Position numbers and translations under genes: made by a program
DNA from: an uncultured Bacteroidales bacterium
GTDB lineage: Bacteria; Bacteroidota; Bacteroidia; Bacteroidales; UBA932
Direction: 5' to 3'
DNA length: 64,000 nucleotides
Assembly: GCA_944326355.1 (NCBI GenBank)
Contig: CALVDO010000001.1
Span: 62,001 to 126,000, forward strand
Shown here: positions 8,634 through 15,975 of the stretch, one piece after another
Position numbering within the stretch: the stretch's first letter is position 1
Layout: every line of letters starts with the position of its first letter
Notes under the pieces: generated by a model
Databases searched by the model: none
What the model saw: the letters and a program-made list of their open reading frames with translations, nothing else
Told to the model about the DNA's origin: nothing

Positions 8634-9428
8634 ATGGATAGAGAATACAAAAGGGAGAGACTCAGGCAGGAGAGGATGTCACGGGTGATCGGAATCTCGG
8701 CAGCCGTGGTGATTCATGCGTCCGTTGTCGGAGTCGGCAGCGTTTCCGGCATGAAATATGTTTATCCGCCGCCGGAGGAAGAGGCGCTGCTCCTCGACTT
8801 CTCATCCTATGAGGCCGAAATACCGAAGCAGATACGGACAGGAACCGAGCCACGCTCCGAAAACGCTGACCCGGAAAGAGAGACGGAGCTCATCCAGCAG
8901 TCCCAGGGACAGCACGAGGGCTCGAAGCTGAACGAGGCGAAAGAGGCCGACGTGGACGAATTCGGAGATGTGGAAGTGAAGAACCCTCCGAAAGAGAAGG
9001 AGATAGACAGGAGGGCCCTTTTCCGTGCGACTGACAACAAGACGCAGAAGGACACTCTTGCGGCGCAGACCGCAGCCCGGGTGAGCGACGCCCTGAAGGC
9101 GGGACATGCATCCGGCAATACCGTCACGGGAGAGACGAAGGGCGAGCCGAACGCGAGCCTTGAAGGACGCACGGTGCTCGGCACTCTTCCTTCGCCGGAA
9201 TACTCCGTGCTCACGACGGGGACAGTGGTGGTTGAGATATGGGTGGACAGGAACGGCAAAGTTCAGAGAGCCAATCCGGGAGCGCAGGGCACGACCGTGA
9301 CGGACAGGACTCTGTGGGAGGCGGCAAAGAACGTGGCCATGAAGTCGCAGTTCAACATGAAGGCCGACGCGCCGGAGCTGCAGAAAGGAACGATAACATA
9401 CATATTCAATTATACGACAGGAAAATAG
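8634..9428 (+). CDS. tonB: TonB-family energy transducer
   Basis: 264 residues. A short basic cytoplasmic head (MDREYKRERLRQERM) is followed by one membrane helix (VIGISAAVVIHASVVGVGSV, about 18-37), a charged periplasmic linker rich in Glu/Lys/Asp, and a C-terminal TonB-type domain (about 185-264: VLTTGTVVVEIWVDRNGKVQ, ending YIFNYTTGK). The linker is less proline-rich than in E. coli TonB, which is usual for Bacteroidota. It would contact the TonB box of outer-membrane receptors and couple them to the ExbB/ExbD motor encoded just upstream. Identification is strong from architecture and operon; which receptors it serves is unknown. Confidence 0.88.
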   Translation: MDREYKRERLRQERMSRVIGISAAVVIHASVVGVGSVSGMKYVYPPPEEEALLLDFSSYEAEIPKQIRTGTEPRSENADPERETELIQQSQGQHEGSKLNEAKEADVDEFGDVEVKNPPKEKEIDRRALFRATDNKTQKDTLAAQTAARVSDALKAGHASGNTVTGETKGEPNASLEGRTVLGTLPSPEYSVLTTGTVVVEIWVDRNGKVQRANPGAQGTTVTDRTLWEAAKNVAMKSQFNMKADAPELQKGTITYIFNYTTGK

Positions 9429-9507
9429 ACATCAGATGGCGTGAGCCATCAGCGACAATATTTTATTCATCATCATTTAAATGTGACCCCGGGAGGGGAT
9501 GTAGAAA

Positions 9508-10911
9508 ATGGAAAACTTCAGAAGAGGCGGCGGAGACCGCAGAACGGAAGGCCGTAGCGATTACGGCAGGAGAAGCACTGAAAGGAATTTTTCAGGAAAC
9601 AGGAACGGCAGATACTCGACAGAGGGCTATTCCGGGAATTATGACAGGAGGCCGAGAAGGGACGACTTCGGCTCCGCCGAGGAAGCTCAGGCTGCACCGA
9701 AACGCAGACCGAGAGTGATCCGAGGCAAGGACGGAGAGATCAGAAGCATGCCGGCTCAGGAAAGACCGGCGTCAGGATACGGCACCGGGTATTCAGCAAG
9801 AAGAAGCTACACGGACGACAGAAGAGGATTCTCCGAGAGAAGGGGCTACTCCGATGACAGAAGGTCCTACTCAGACGAGAGAAGAGGCCAGGAAGGAGGC
9901 TATTCCGAAGACAGGAGAGGATTCTCCGGCGAGAGAAGAAGTTTCGGAGGAGACCGCAGAGGCTTCGGCGGAGACCGCAGGCATTCGTCAGAGGGCGGAC
10001 AGAGAGGATTCAGCGACAGGAGAGGAGCAAAGCCGGGCAGAGGAAACTCCTCCAGACCGGGAAAAGGATTCAATGACAGCCGCAGGCCGAAGGCGCCTCA
10101 GACTCCGAACGGCATCAACAGGATGCTCAGCAGAAAGCAGGTGCAGGACGAGACAAGATTCTCGGACAACGACACGATAAACATACCGGTAAAGGAGGAG
10201 GTGAGACTCAACAAGTTCATCGCCAACTCCGGAATCTGCTCAAGGCGAGAGGCCGACAACTACATTCTCGCGGGAGTGGTGACGGTAAACGGCACCGTGG
10301 TGACCGAGCTCGGCTCCAAGGTCAACATCTACACCGACGACGTGAGGTTCAACGGCGAGAGACTCAAGGGAGAGGAGAAGGTCTACATCGTGATGAACAA
10401 GCCGAAGGGATTTGTCACGACGGCAAGCGACCCGCACGCGGAGAAGACCGTGATGGACCTGCTCAAGGGATGCAAGTCAAGGGTGTTCCCTGTCGGCAGG
10501 CTCGACAAGTACACTACAGGAGTGCTCATGTTCACAAATGACGGAGAGATAGCGGAGAAGCTGACCCATCCGTCATACGACAAGAAGAAGATATATCAGG
10601 TGACCCTCGACAAGGACCTCACTCAGGAGGACTTCGACAAGATCAAGAGCGGAATCATGCTGACCGACGGAGAGATCGCCGCAGACGAGCTCGAATATGT
10701 GGATGACGACGACAAGAAGAAACTCGGCATCGAGATCCACTCGGGCAAGAACCGCATCGTCAGAAGGATATTCGAATCGCTCGGATATGAAGTCAGGGGA
10801 CTCGACCGCGTATATTTCGCTGGCCTCACCAAGAAGGGGCTCAAGCGCGGACAGTGGAGGTTCCTGACCCAGGGCGAGGAGAACATTCTCAAGATGGGCG
10901 CCTACAACTGA
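9508..10911 (+). CDS. RsuA/RluB-type rRNA pseudouridine synthase with basic disordered N-terminal extension
   Basis: 467 residues. The catalytic half has an S4 RNA-binding domain (about 230-290, VRLNKFIANSGICSRREADNYI) and a pseudouridine synthase domain with the catalytic Asp in GRLDKYTTGVLMFTND (about residue 333). The first ~205 residues are a low-complexity region dominated by Arg, Gly, Ser, Tyr and Asp, with recurring YSDDRR/FSERRG/YSDERRG/FGGDRRG units. Such R/G-rich heads occur on Bacteroidota homologues, but this one is long and repeat-like. The enzyme isomerises a uridine in ribosomal RNA; whether its target is that of RluB (23S), RluE/F or RsuA (16S) cannot be told. The coding start at 9508 follows GGGAGGGGATGTAGAAA, a good ribosome-binding site. 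Confidence 0.9.
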   Translation: MENFRRGGGDRRTEGRSDYGRRSTERNFSGNRNGRYSTEGYSGNYDRRPRRDDFGSAEEAQAAPKRRPRVIRGKDGEIRSMPAQERPASGYGTGYSARRSYTDDRRGFSERRGYSDDRRSYSDERRGQEGGYSEDRRGFSGERRSFGGDRRGFGGDRRHSSEGGQRGFSDRRGAKPGRGNSSRPGKGFNDSRRPKAPQTPNGINRMLSRKQVQDETRFSDNDTINIPVKEEVRLNKFIANSGICSRREADNYILAGVVTVNGTVVTELGSKVNIYTDDVRFNGERLKGEEKVYIVMNKPKGFVTTASDPHAEKTVMDLLKGCKSRVFPVGRLDKYTTGVLMFTNDGEIAEKLTHPSYDKKKIYQVTLDKDLTQEDFDKIKSGIMLTDGEIAADELEYVDDDDKKKLGIEIHSGKNRIVRRIFESLGYEVRGLDRVYFAGLTKKGLKRGQWRFLTQGEENILKMGAYN

Positions 10912-10940
10912 TTGTCTGAACAAAAGGCTATCAAGCTGTT

Positions 10941-11840
10941 ATGACAGAACCTACAGAAAAGAGGCACAGAGCTGGATTTGTCAACATCATCGGTAATCCG
11001 AATGTCGGCAAATCCACTCTCATGAATGCGCTTGTCGGAGAGAAGCTGTCGATAGTGACGGCGAAGGCGCAGACCACCAGACACAGGATCATGGGCATCG
11101 TGAACGGAGAGGACTGGCAGATAGTCTATTCCGACACTCCGGGCATCCTGAAGCCCAACTACCGGCTACAGCAGAACATGCTGAACTTTGTCGACGACGC
11201 CCTCGGAGACGCCGACATCGTACTGTATGTGACGGACACCGTGGAGAAGCAGGACAAGAATCTCGAATATGTCGAGAAGCTGCGCAGACTCGAATGTCCG
11301 GTCATCCTCGTCATCAACAAGATCGACATAAGCACTCAGGAGCATGTGGTCAAGCTCATCGACTGGTGGGAGAAGCAGCTTCCGGGAGCGGAGATCATCC
11401 CCGCCTCGGCACAGGAGAGATTCAATCTTGAAAACGTTTTCGACAGCATTCTGGAGAGGCTGCCGGTAGCCCCGGCCTGGTACGACAAGGACGTGTTCAC
11501 GGACAGGAATCTCAGATTCTTCGCCTCCGAGATCATCAGGGAGAAGATTCTTCTCAACTACAGTCAGGAGATTCCCTACTGCTGCGAAGTCGGCATCGAG
11601 GAATTTGTCGAGGGCAAGGAGAGATACGAGATCAGCGCCGTCATATATGTGATGCGCGAGTCCCAGAAGGGCATCATCATAGGCAAGGGCGGACAGGCTC
11701 TCAAACGGGTCGGCACCCAGGCAAGAATAGACATGGAGGACTTCTTCCAGAAGAAGGTGTTTCTCAAGACTTTCGTGAAAGTCGACCCTGACTGGAGGGA
11801 AAACAGAAAAGAACTGAGGAAATTCGGCTACGAGCACTGA
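10941..11840 (+). CDS. era: GTPase Era
   Basis: 299 residues. All GTPase motifs are visible: G1 GNPNVGKST, G3 DTPG, G4 NKID, and a C-terminal KH RNA-binding domain (about 210-290) with GIIIGKGGQALKRVGTQAR. Era binds the 3-prime end of 16S rRNA and acts in small-subunit assembly and cell-cycle control. It lies 29 bases after the pseudouridine synthase, another ribosome-maturation gene, so cotranscription is likely. The gene ends just before a block of 18-bp tandem repeats. Confidence 0.96.
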   Translation: MTEPTEKRHRAGFVNIIGNPNVGKSTLMNALVGEKLSIVTAKAQTTRHRIMGIVNGEDWQIVYSDTPGILKPNYRLQQNMLNFVDDALGDADIVLYVTDTVEKQDKNLEYVEKLRRLECPVILVINKIDISTQEHVVKLIDWWEKQLPGAEIIPASAQERFNLENVFDSILERLPVAPAWYDKDVFTDRNLRFFASEIIREKILLNYSQEIPYCCEVGIEEFVEGKERYEISAVIYVMRESQKGIIIGKGGQALKRVGTQARIDMEDFFQKKVFLKTFVKVDPDWRENRKELRKFGYEH

Positions 11841-11872
11841 GGCGACGGGCTGAGCCGGGCTGAAGGCCACAG

Positions 11873-11926
11873 GCGACAGGCTGAAGACAGGCGGCGGGCT
11901 GAAGACAGGAGGCGGGCTGAAGACAG
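11873..11926 (+). repeat. Three tandem 18-bp repeats ahead of parC
   Basis: Units at 11873-11890, 11891-11908 and 11909-11926 share GGCTGAAGACAG at their 3-prime side and differ at only one to three positions nearer the start. A degenerate relative (GGGCTGAAGGCCAC) precedes them. The last copy runs into AGGAGAA, the ribosome-binding region of parC (ATG 11932). The array fills most of the 91 bases between era and parC. Confidence 0.9.
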
Positions 11927-11931
11927 GAGAA

Positions 11932-14613
11932 ATGCAAATGGATGACAGGAACGACGAAATGGATGACCTCATGCGGGAAGATTCCGCAGAAGGAGCTCCG
12001 AAAGACAACGGAGGAAAATACGACAAGATGCTGAATGACGGGGGCAGGAACTACAGGCTCTCCGGAATGTTCCGGGACTGGTTTCTTGACTTCTCGTCAT
12101 ACGTCATTCTCCAGAGGGCTGTTCCCGACATCATAGACGGACTGAAGCCGGTGCAGAGGAGAATCCTCCACGCCATGTACACCAAGGACGACGGGGCGCA
12201 CACCAAAGTGGCAACCCTCGTGGGCAAGGCCATGGAATATCATCCCCACGGCAACCAGTCAATTGAGGAGGCCCTCGTCAACCTCGGGCAGAAGAATCTG
12301 CTGATCGACTGTCAGGGTAACTGGGGAAACATCCTGACCGGCGACCCGAACGCTGCCGGAAGGTACATCGAAGCCAGACTCAGCAAGTTCGCCAAGGAGG
12401 TGGTCTTCAATCCGAAGACCACCGAATGGATGAATTCATACGACGGCCGCAACAGGGAGCCGGTCCAGCTTCCGGTCAAGTTCCCTCTGCTTCTGGCGCA
12501 GGGAGCCGAGGGCATAGCCGTAGGTCTGGCGTCAAAGATTCTCCCGCACAACTTCAACGAGCTGCTTGACGCATCTGTGGCCGTTCTTCAGGGCAAGGAC
12601 TTCGAGCTATATCCTGACTTTGTCACCGGAGGATACGCGGACTGTTCGAAATACTGCCGCGGACGACGCGGAGGAGTGGTCAAGGTAAGGGCCAAGATCG
12701 AGAAGATCGACAAAAACACCATAGCCATTACCGAGATTCCGTTCGGCAAAAACACCGGCACCCTCATCGAGTCCATAATCAAGGCCAAGGACAAGGGAAA
12801 AATCAAATTCAGGAAGATAGACGACCTTACCGCCAGCACGGCCAACATCATCATCCACCTTCCGAACGACGTCTCGCCAGACAAGACCATAGACGCACTC
12901 TACGCATTCACCGACTGCGAAGTATCCATCTCTACGAACGCCTGCGTGATCAAGGACGGCAAGCCGCAGTTTCTCGACGTCAACGAGATACTGACTTACA
13001 ACACGTTCCGCACGAGAGACCTTCTCGGGGAAGAGCTGCGCATCCGGCTCGAAGAGCTCGCGTCGGAATGGCACTATGGCTCTCTCGAAAAGATATTCTT
13101 CGAAAATCAGGTGTACAAGATTCTCGAGGACCGCTCTTTCAGCAGCTGGGAGGAACAGCTCGCCAGAGTGTTCTCCGAAATGAAGAAGTATCAGCACCTG
13201 CTCAAGAAGGAGATAGTGGAGGAGGACATAACGAAGCTCGTCGAAAAACCTGTGCGAAAAATCTCCAAATTCGACGTCAAGGCTATGGACGAGAAGCTGC
13301 GGGGGCTCGAGGAGGAGATGGAGAAAATCAGCGGAGACCTCGAGCATCTCGACGAATATGCCGTCAAATACTTCAGGAGTCTCAAGAAAAGATACGGAGA
13401 AGCATATCCTCGGCACACAGAAATCGTCAACTTCGAGTCGATCGCCGTCACCAGGGTGGTCAACAACAACGCCAAGCTCTACGCCAACATGGCCGAAGGA
13501 TTCGTTGGCATCAGCCTCAAGAAGGAGGACAACGCGGAATATGTGTGCGACTGCTCCGACATGTCGGAGATAATAGTCTTCCACAGGGACGGCAAATATC
13601 TCGTCACCAAAGTCAGCAACAAGGCGTTTCTCGGAAAGGACATAATCTATGTTGCCGTTTTCAGCAGAAACGACGAAAGGACCATCTACAACGCCATCTA
13701 CAGAGACGGAAAGAGTCCGGTGAGCTATGCCAAGAGATTTGCAGTCACGAGCATCACGAGAGACAAGGAATATGACGTGACGCAGGGAACTCCCGGCTCC
13801 GTCCTGCTGTGGTTCTCGGCCAACCGCAACGGAGAGGCGGAGACCGTCAGAATCAACTTCGCACCCAAGCCGAAGCTGAAGAAGAGCAGCGACGAATACG
13901 ACTTCTCGAAGCTCATGATAAAAGGCAGGGCCTCGAGAGGCAACCTCGTCTCCAAGAATGCAATCAGGAAAATCACCCTGAAATCGAAGGGCGTGTCAAC
14001 AATCGGAGGCAAGGATCTCTGGTTCGACGAGGACATCAACAGGCTCAACGAAGACGGACGTGGCAGATACCTCGGACAGTTCAATTCCGGAGACCACATT
14101 CTCGCCGTATTCCGCAACGGCACCTATTACACCACTTCCTTCGACCTGAGCAACAGATATCAGGGAGACCTGCTCCTTATCGAGAAATTCGAGCCGGGCA
14201 AGACATTCTCTGCCATCTACTGCGACGGGACACAGAAATGTCTGTATATCAAGAGATTTTCATTCGATATCAGCGACAACACCACAGTGACGTTCATCCC
14301 CGAGACCAAAGGCTCGTACCTTGTACAGCTCACTGACGACAGGCATCCTCAGATGGAACTGACGTTCGGAGGAAAGCACGAATACCGCGAGCCTGAACAT
14401 GTGGATGTCGAGGCATTCATCGCCAAGAAGGGCATACAGGCTAAAGGAAAGAAAGTCAGCCAGTATGAAGTGGCCAAGGCCGCATTTGTCGAGCCTGTCC
14501 ACAGGCCGGAGGACGACATCGAGCTGCCGGACGCCACCGAGGCGCCTGCCCCGGACAGCGGGGACAGCACAGACGATCAGGCAGACGACATGACGACTCC
14601 TTCCCTCTTCTGA
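11932..14613 (+). CDS. parC: DNA topoisomerase IV subunit A
   Basis: 893 residues of a type IIA topoisomerase A subunit. The breakage-reunion domain holds the winged-helix block (RRILHAMYTKDDGAHTKVA), and the active-site tyrosine lies in AAGRYIEARLS (about residue 145). A coiled-coil follows (about 430-490). The C-terminal half has irregular beta-propeller blades rather than the clear GyrA-box repeats, and the N terminus carries an acidic extension of about 40 residues; both features fit Bacteroidota ParC better than GyrA. The protein, with ParE, decatenates daughter chromosomes. parE is not adjacent here. The tail (about 855-893) is acidic and low complexity. ATG 11932 or 11938 may be used. 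Confidence 0.87.
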   Translation: MQMDDRNDEMDDLMREDSAEGAPKDNGGKYDKMLNDGGRNYRLSGMFRDWFLDFSSYVILQRAVPDIIDGLKPVQRRILHAMYTKDDGAHTKVATLVGKAMEYHPHGNQSIEEALVNLGQKNLLIDCQGNWGNILTGDPNAAGRYIEARLSKFAKEVVFNPKTTEWMNSYDGRNREPVQLPVKFPLLLAQGAEGIAVGLASKILPHNFNELLDASVAVLQGKDFELYPDFVTGGYADCSKYCRGRRGGVVKVRAKIEKIDKNTIAITEIPFGKNTGTLIESIIKAKDKGKIKFRKIDDLTASTANIIIHLPNDVSPDKTIDALYAFTDCEVSISTNACVIKDGKPQFLDVNEILTYNTFRTRDLLGEELRIRLEELASEWHYGSLEKIFFENQVYKILEDRSFSSWEEQLARVFSEMKKYQHLLKKEIVEEDITKLVEKPVRKISKFDVKAMDEKLRGLEEEMEKISGDLEHLDEYAVKYFRSLKKRYGEAYPRHTEIVNFESIAVTRVVNNNAKLYANMAEGFVGISLKKEDNAEYVCDCSDMSEIIVFHRDGKYLVTKVSNKAFLGKDIIYVAVFSRNDERTIYNAIYRDGKSPVSYAKRFAVTSITRDKEYDVTQGTPGSVLLWFSANRNGEAETVRINFAPKPKLKKSSDEYDFSKLMIKGRASRGNLVSKNAIRKITLKSKGVSTIGGKDLWFDEDINRLNEDGRGRYLGQFNSGDHILAVFRNGTYYTTSFDLSNRYQGDLLLIEKFEPGKTFSAIYCDGTQKCLYIKRFSFDISDNTTVTFIPETKGSYLVQLTDDRHPQMELTFGGKHEYREPEHVDVEAFIAKKGIQAKGKKVSQYEVAKAAFVEPVHRPEDDIELPDATEAPAPDSGDSTDDQADDMTTPSLF

Positions 14614-14625
14614 TTTCCACTGATC

Positions 14626-14667
14626 ATGGATTGCCATAACTCTGAAATGGATTGCCATAACTCTGAG
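14626..14667 (+). repeat. Perfect 21-bp tandem duplication over the aroK start
   Basis: The 21 bases from 14626 (beginning ATGGATTGCCATAACTCTGA) are repeated from 14647 with one difference at the last base. The unit contains an ATG, and being 21 bp long it stays in frame, so the protein would begin with MDCHNSE twice. Confidence 0.93.
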
Positions 14668-15270
14668 GAACATACAGCCGCAGCCATGCCCCGGAAACCC
14701 GGAAACGGAGCCGCCGGGCCAAGCCACAGGACGATTGCCCTGACCGGCTTCATGGGCTGCGGCAAGAGCTCCGTCGGCAAGGAACTCTCGAAAATCATCG
14801 GCGGAGACTTCATCGATCTCGACGACTTCATCGAAAAGAGAGAGGGCATGACTATTCCGGAAATATTCTCTTCTGGCGGAGAACCCCTGTTCAGATCCAT
14901 AGAAAGAGAATGTCTTGAGAGCATTCTGCTTCCTCCCCACAGAGAAAAGCCACTGACACTTTCCCTCGGAGGAGGCACTCTCATGGCCCCCGGATGCGTC
15001 GGACTGATAAAAGAAAATGCGTTCTGCGTCTACATGAGAGCCCGTCTGGAGACACTTGCCGACAATCTGCTCAATGACTTCAGCGGAAGACCCATGCTTG
15101 CGGGCATAAATGAAGAAGGCCTCCCTCTTCGGGAAGCCCTCATGAATCGCATCAGCCGGCTGATGGCCGTCAGATCGTCCGTCTACGAAGATTCTGCAGA
15201 TCTGATCATCGACATCGACGGTCTGGATTCTCTACGGACGGCGAATTTCATCGCCGGACTCTGCCGCTGA
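14626..15270 (+). CDS. aroK: Shikimate kinase
   Basis: 214 residues if the first ATG is used. The kinase core is clear: P-loop GFMGCGKSSVGK, shikimate-binding Asp block DFIDLDDFIEKREGMTIPEIF, and the SLGGGTLM segment; the lid contains DFSGRPMLAG. It phosphorylates shikimate at O3 in the chorismate pathway. The normal family N terminus starts a few residues before the P-loop, so the first ~38 residues are extra. This extension includes a duplicated MDCHNSE heptapeptide that comes from a DNA duplication. Other possible starts are the second copy (14647) and ATG 14686 (MPRKPGN). It lies 12 bases after parC. Confidence 0.9.
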   Translation: MDCHNSEMDCHNSEEHTAAAMPRKPGNGAAGPSHRTIALTGFMGCGKSSVGKELSKIIGGDFIDLDDFIEKREGMTIPEIFSSGGEPLFRSIERECLESILLPPHREKPLTLSLGGGTLMAPGCVGLIKENAFCVYMRARLETLADNLLNDFSGRPMLAGINEEGLPLREALMNRISRLMAVRSSVYEDSADLIIDIDGLDSLRTANFIAGLCR

Positions 15271-15286
15271 CCGCCGCCTCAGCTGA

Positions 15287-15328
15287 CCGCCATTACTTTA
15301 CTGCTGCTGGCCGCCATTACTGCTGCTG
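15287..15328 (-). repeat. Duplicated 3-prime end of the OmpH/Skp gene
   Basis: Read on the minus strand, CAGCAGCAGTAATGGCGG (15328-15311, containing the stop codon of the chaperone gene) is repeated at 15309-15287 with a 5-base AGTAA insertion. The duplication lies in the short space between the convergent aroK and ompH genes and gives two successive copies of the Gln-Gln-stop segment. Confidence 0.88.
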
Positions 15329-15886
15329 ACCCTGATACTGTGCCTGAAGCTCAGCCTGCAGCGACTCAAGCGTCCTGTCGGCAGGTATGCCGAGAGCCTC
15401 TCTCGCAGCCGGAGTCAGATCGAGACTCTGAGTGTCATCCACATAATGAAGTGAAGACTCGTCAAAAACATAGATCACGCCCTGAGCCTTCGCAAGCTCC
15501 TGAATCTTCTCCTGAGCCTTCTGATAGATAGGAGCCATGAGCGTGTTCTGAAGCTGGTTCAGATCCTGCTGGCTTGCCTGCTCGAACTCCTGAATACGGG
15601 TCTGGATGTCTGTGAGCTCCTTCTGCTTGCTGTCGCGAACTGCCGGAGTCCATGTCGCCTGCTTCTGATTGTACTGTTCGTATTTTGACTGGAATTCCAT
15701 TATCATGCTCTGATATGTCTCCTGAGTCTCCTTGGTTGCGGCGTCTATCTGAACCCTCGCCGAATCCATCTCAGGCATGAGCTGGACGAGCTCGTTGAAG
15801 TTCACGTGAGCGAATTTGAGATTCTGTGCAGATGCAGCCGTACATACGAGTACAAGAGCTGCGATGATCATAATTGACTTTTTCAT
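15317..15886 (-). CDS. OmpH/Skp-family periplasmic chaperone
   Basis: 189 residues. Signal peptide MKKSIMIIAALVLVCTAASAQ is followed by the OmpH fold: a short beta segment (LKFAHVNFNELVQLMPEMDSA), long coiled-coil arms (about 45-130, ETQETYQSMIMEFQSKYEQY), and a return strand (GVIYVFDESSLHYVDDTQSLDLT). Skp-type proteins hold unfolded outer-membrane proteins in the periplasm and pass them to BamA. The gene is directly downstream of bamA on the same strand (89 bases), the usual Bacteroidota order. The end is Gln-rich (AQYQGQQQ), and the codons for that tail are duplicated just past the stop. Confidence 0.92.
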   Translation of the reverse strand: MKKSIMIIAALVLVCTAASAQNLKFAHVNFNELVQLMPEMDSARVQIDAATKETQETYQSMIMEFQSKYEQYNQKQATWTPAVRDSKQKELTDIQTRIQEFEQASQQDLNQLQNTLMAPIYQKAQEKIQELAKAQGVIYVFDESSLHYVDDTQSLDLTPAAREALGIPADRTLESLQAELQAQYQGQQQ

Positions 15887-15975
15887 AACTTTAGTGGTTG
15901 TAATTGTCTATTTATCTTATCAATAAAACTTTCTTAACAAAACCTTCCGCCGGCTCCTGCCGATTCTCCGCCGCA

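Noticed and set aside
9435-9450. Hairpin GATGGC-GTGA-GCCATC after tonB as a terminator
   Set aside because: Stem is only 6 bp and the following sequence (AGCGACAATATT) has no immediate T-run.
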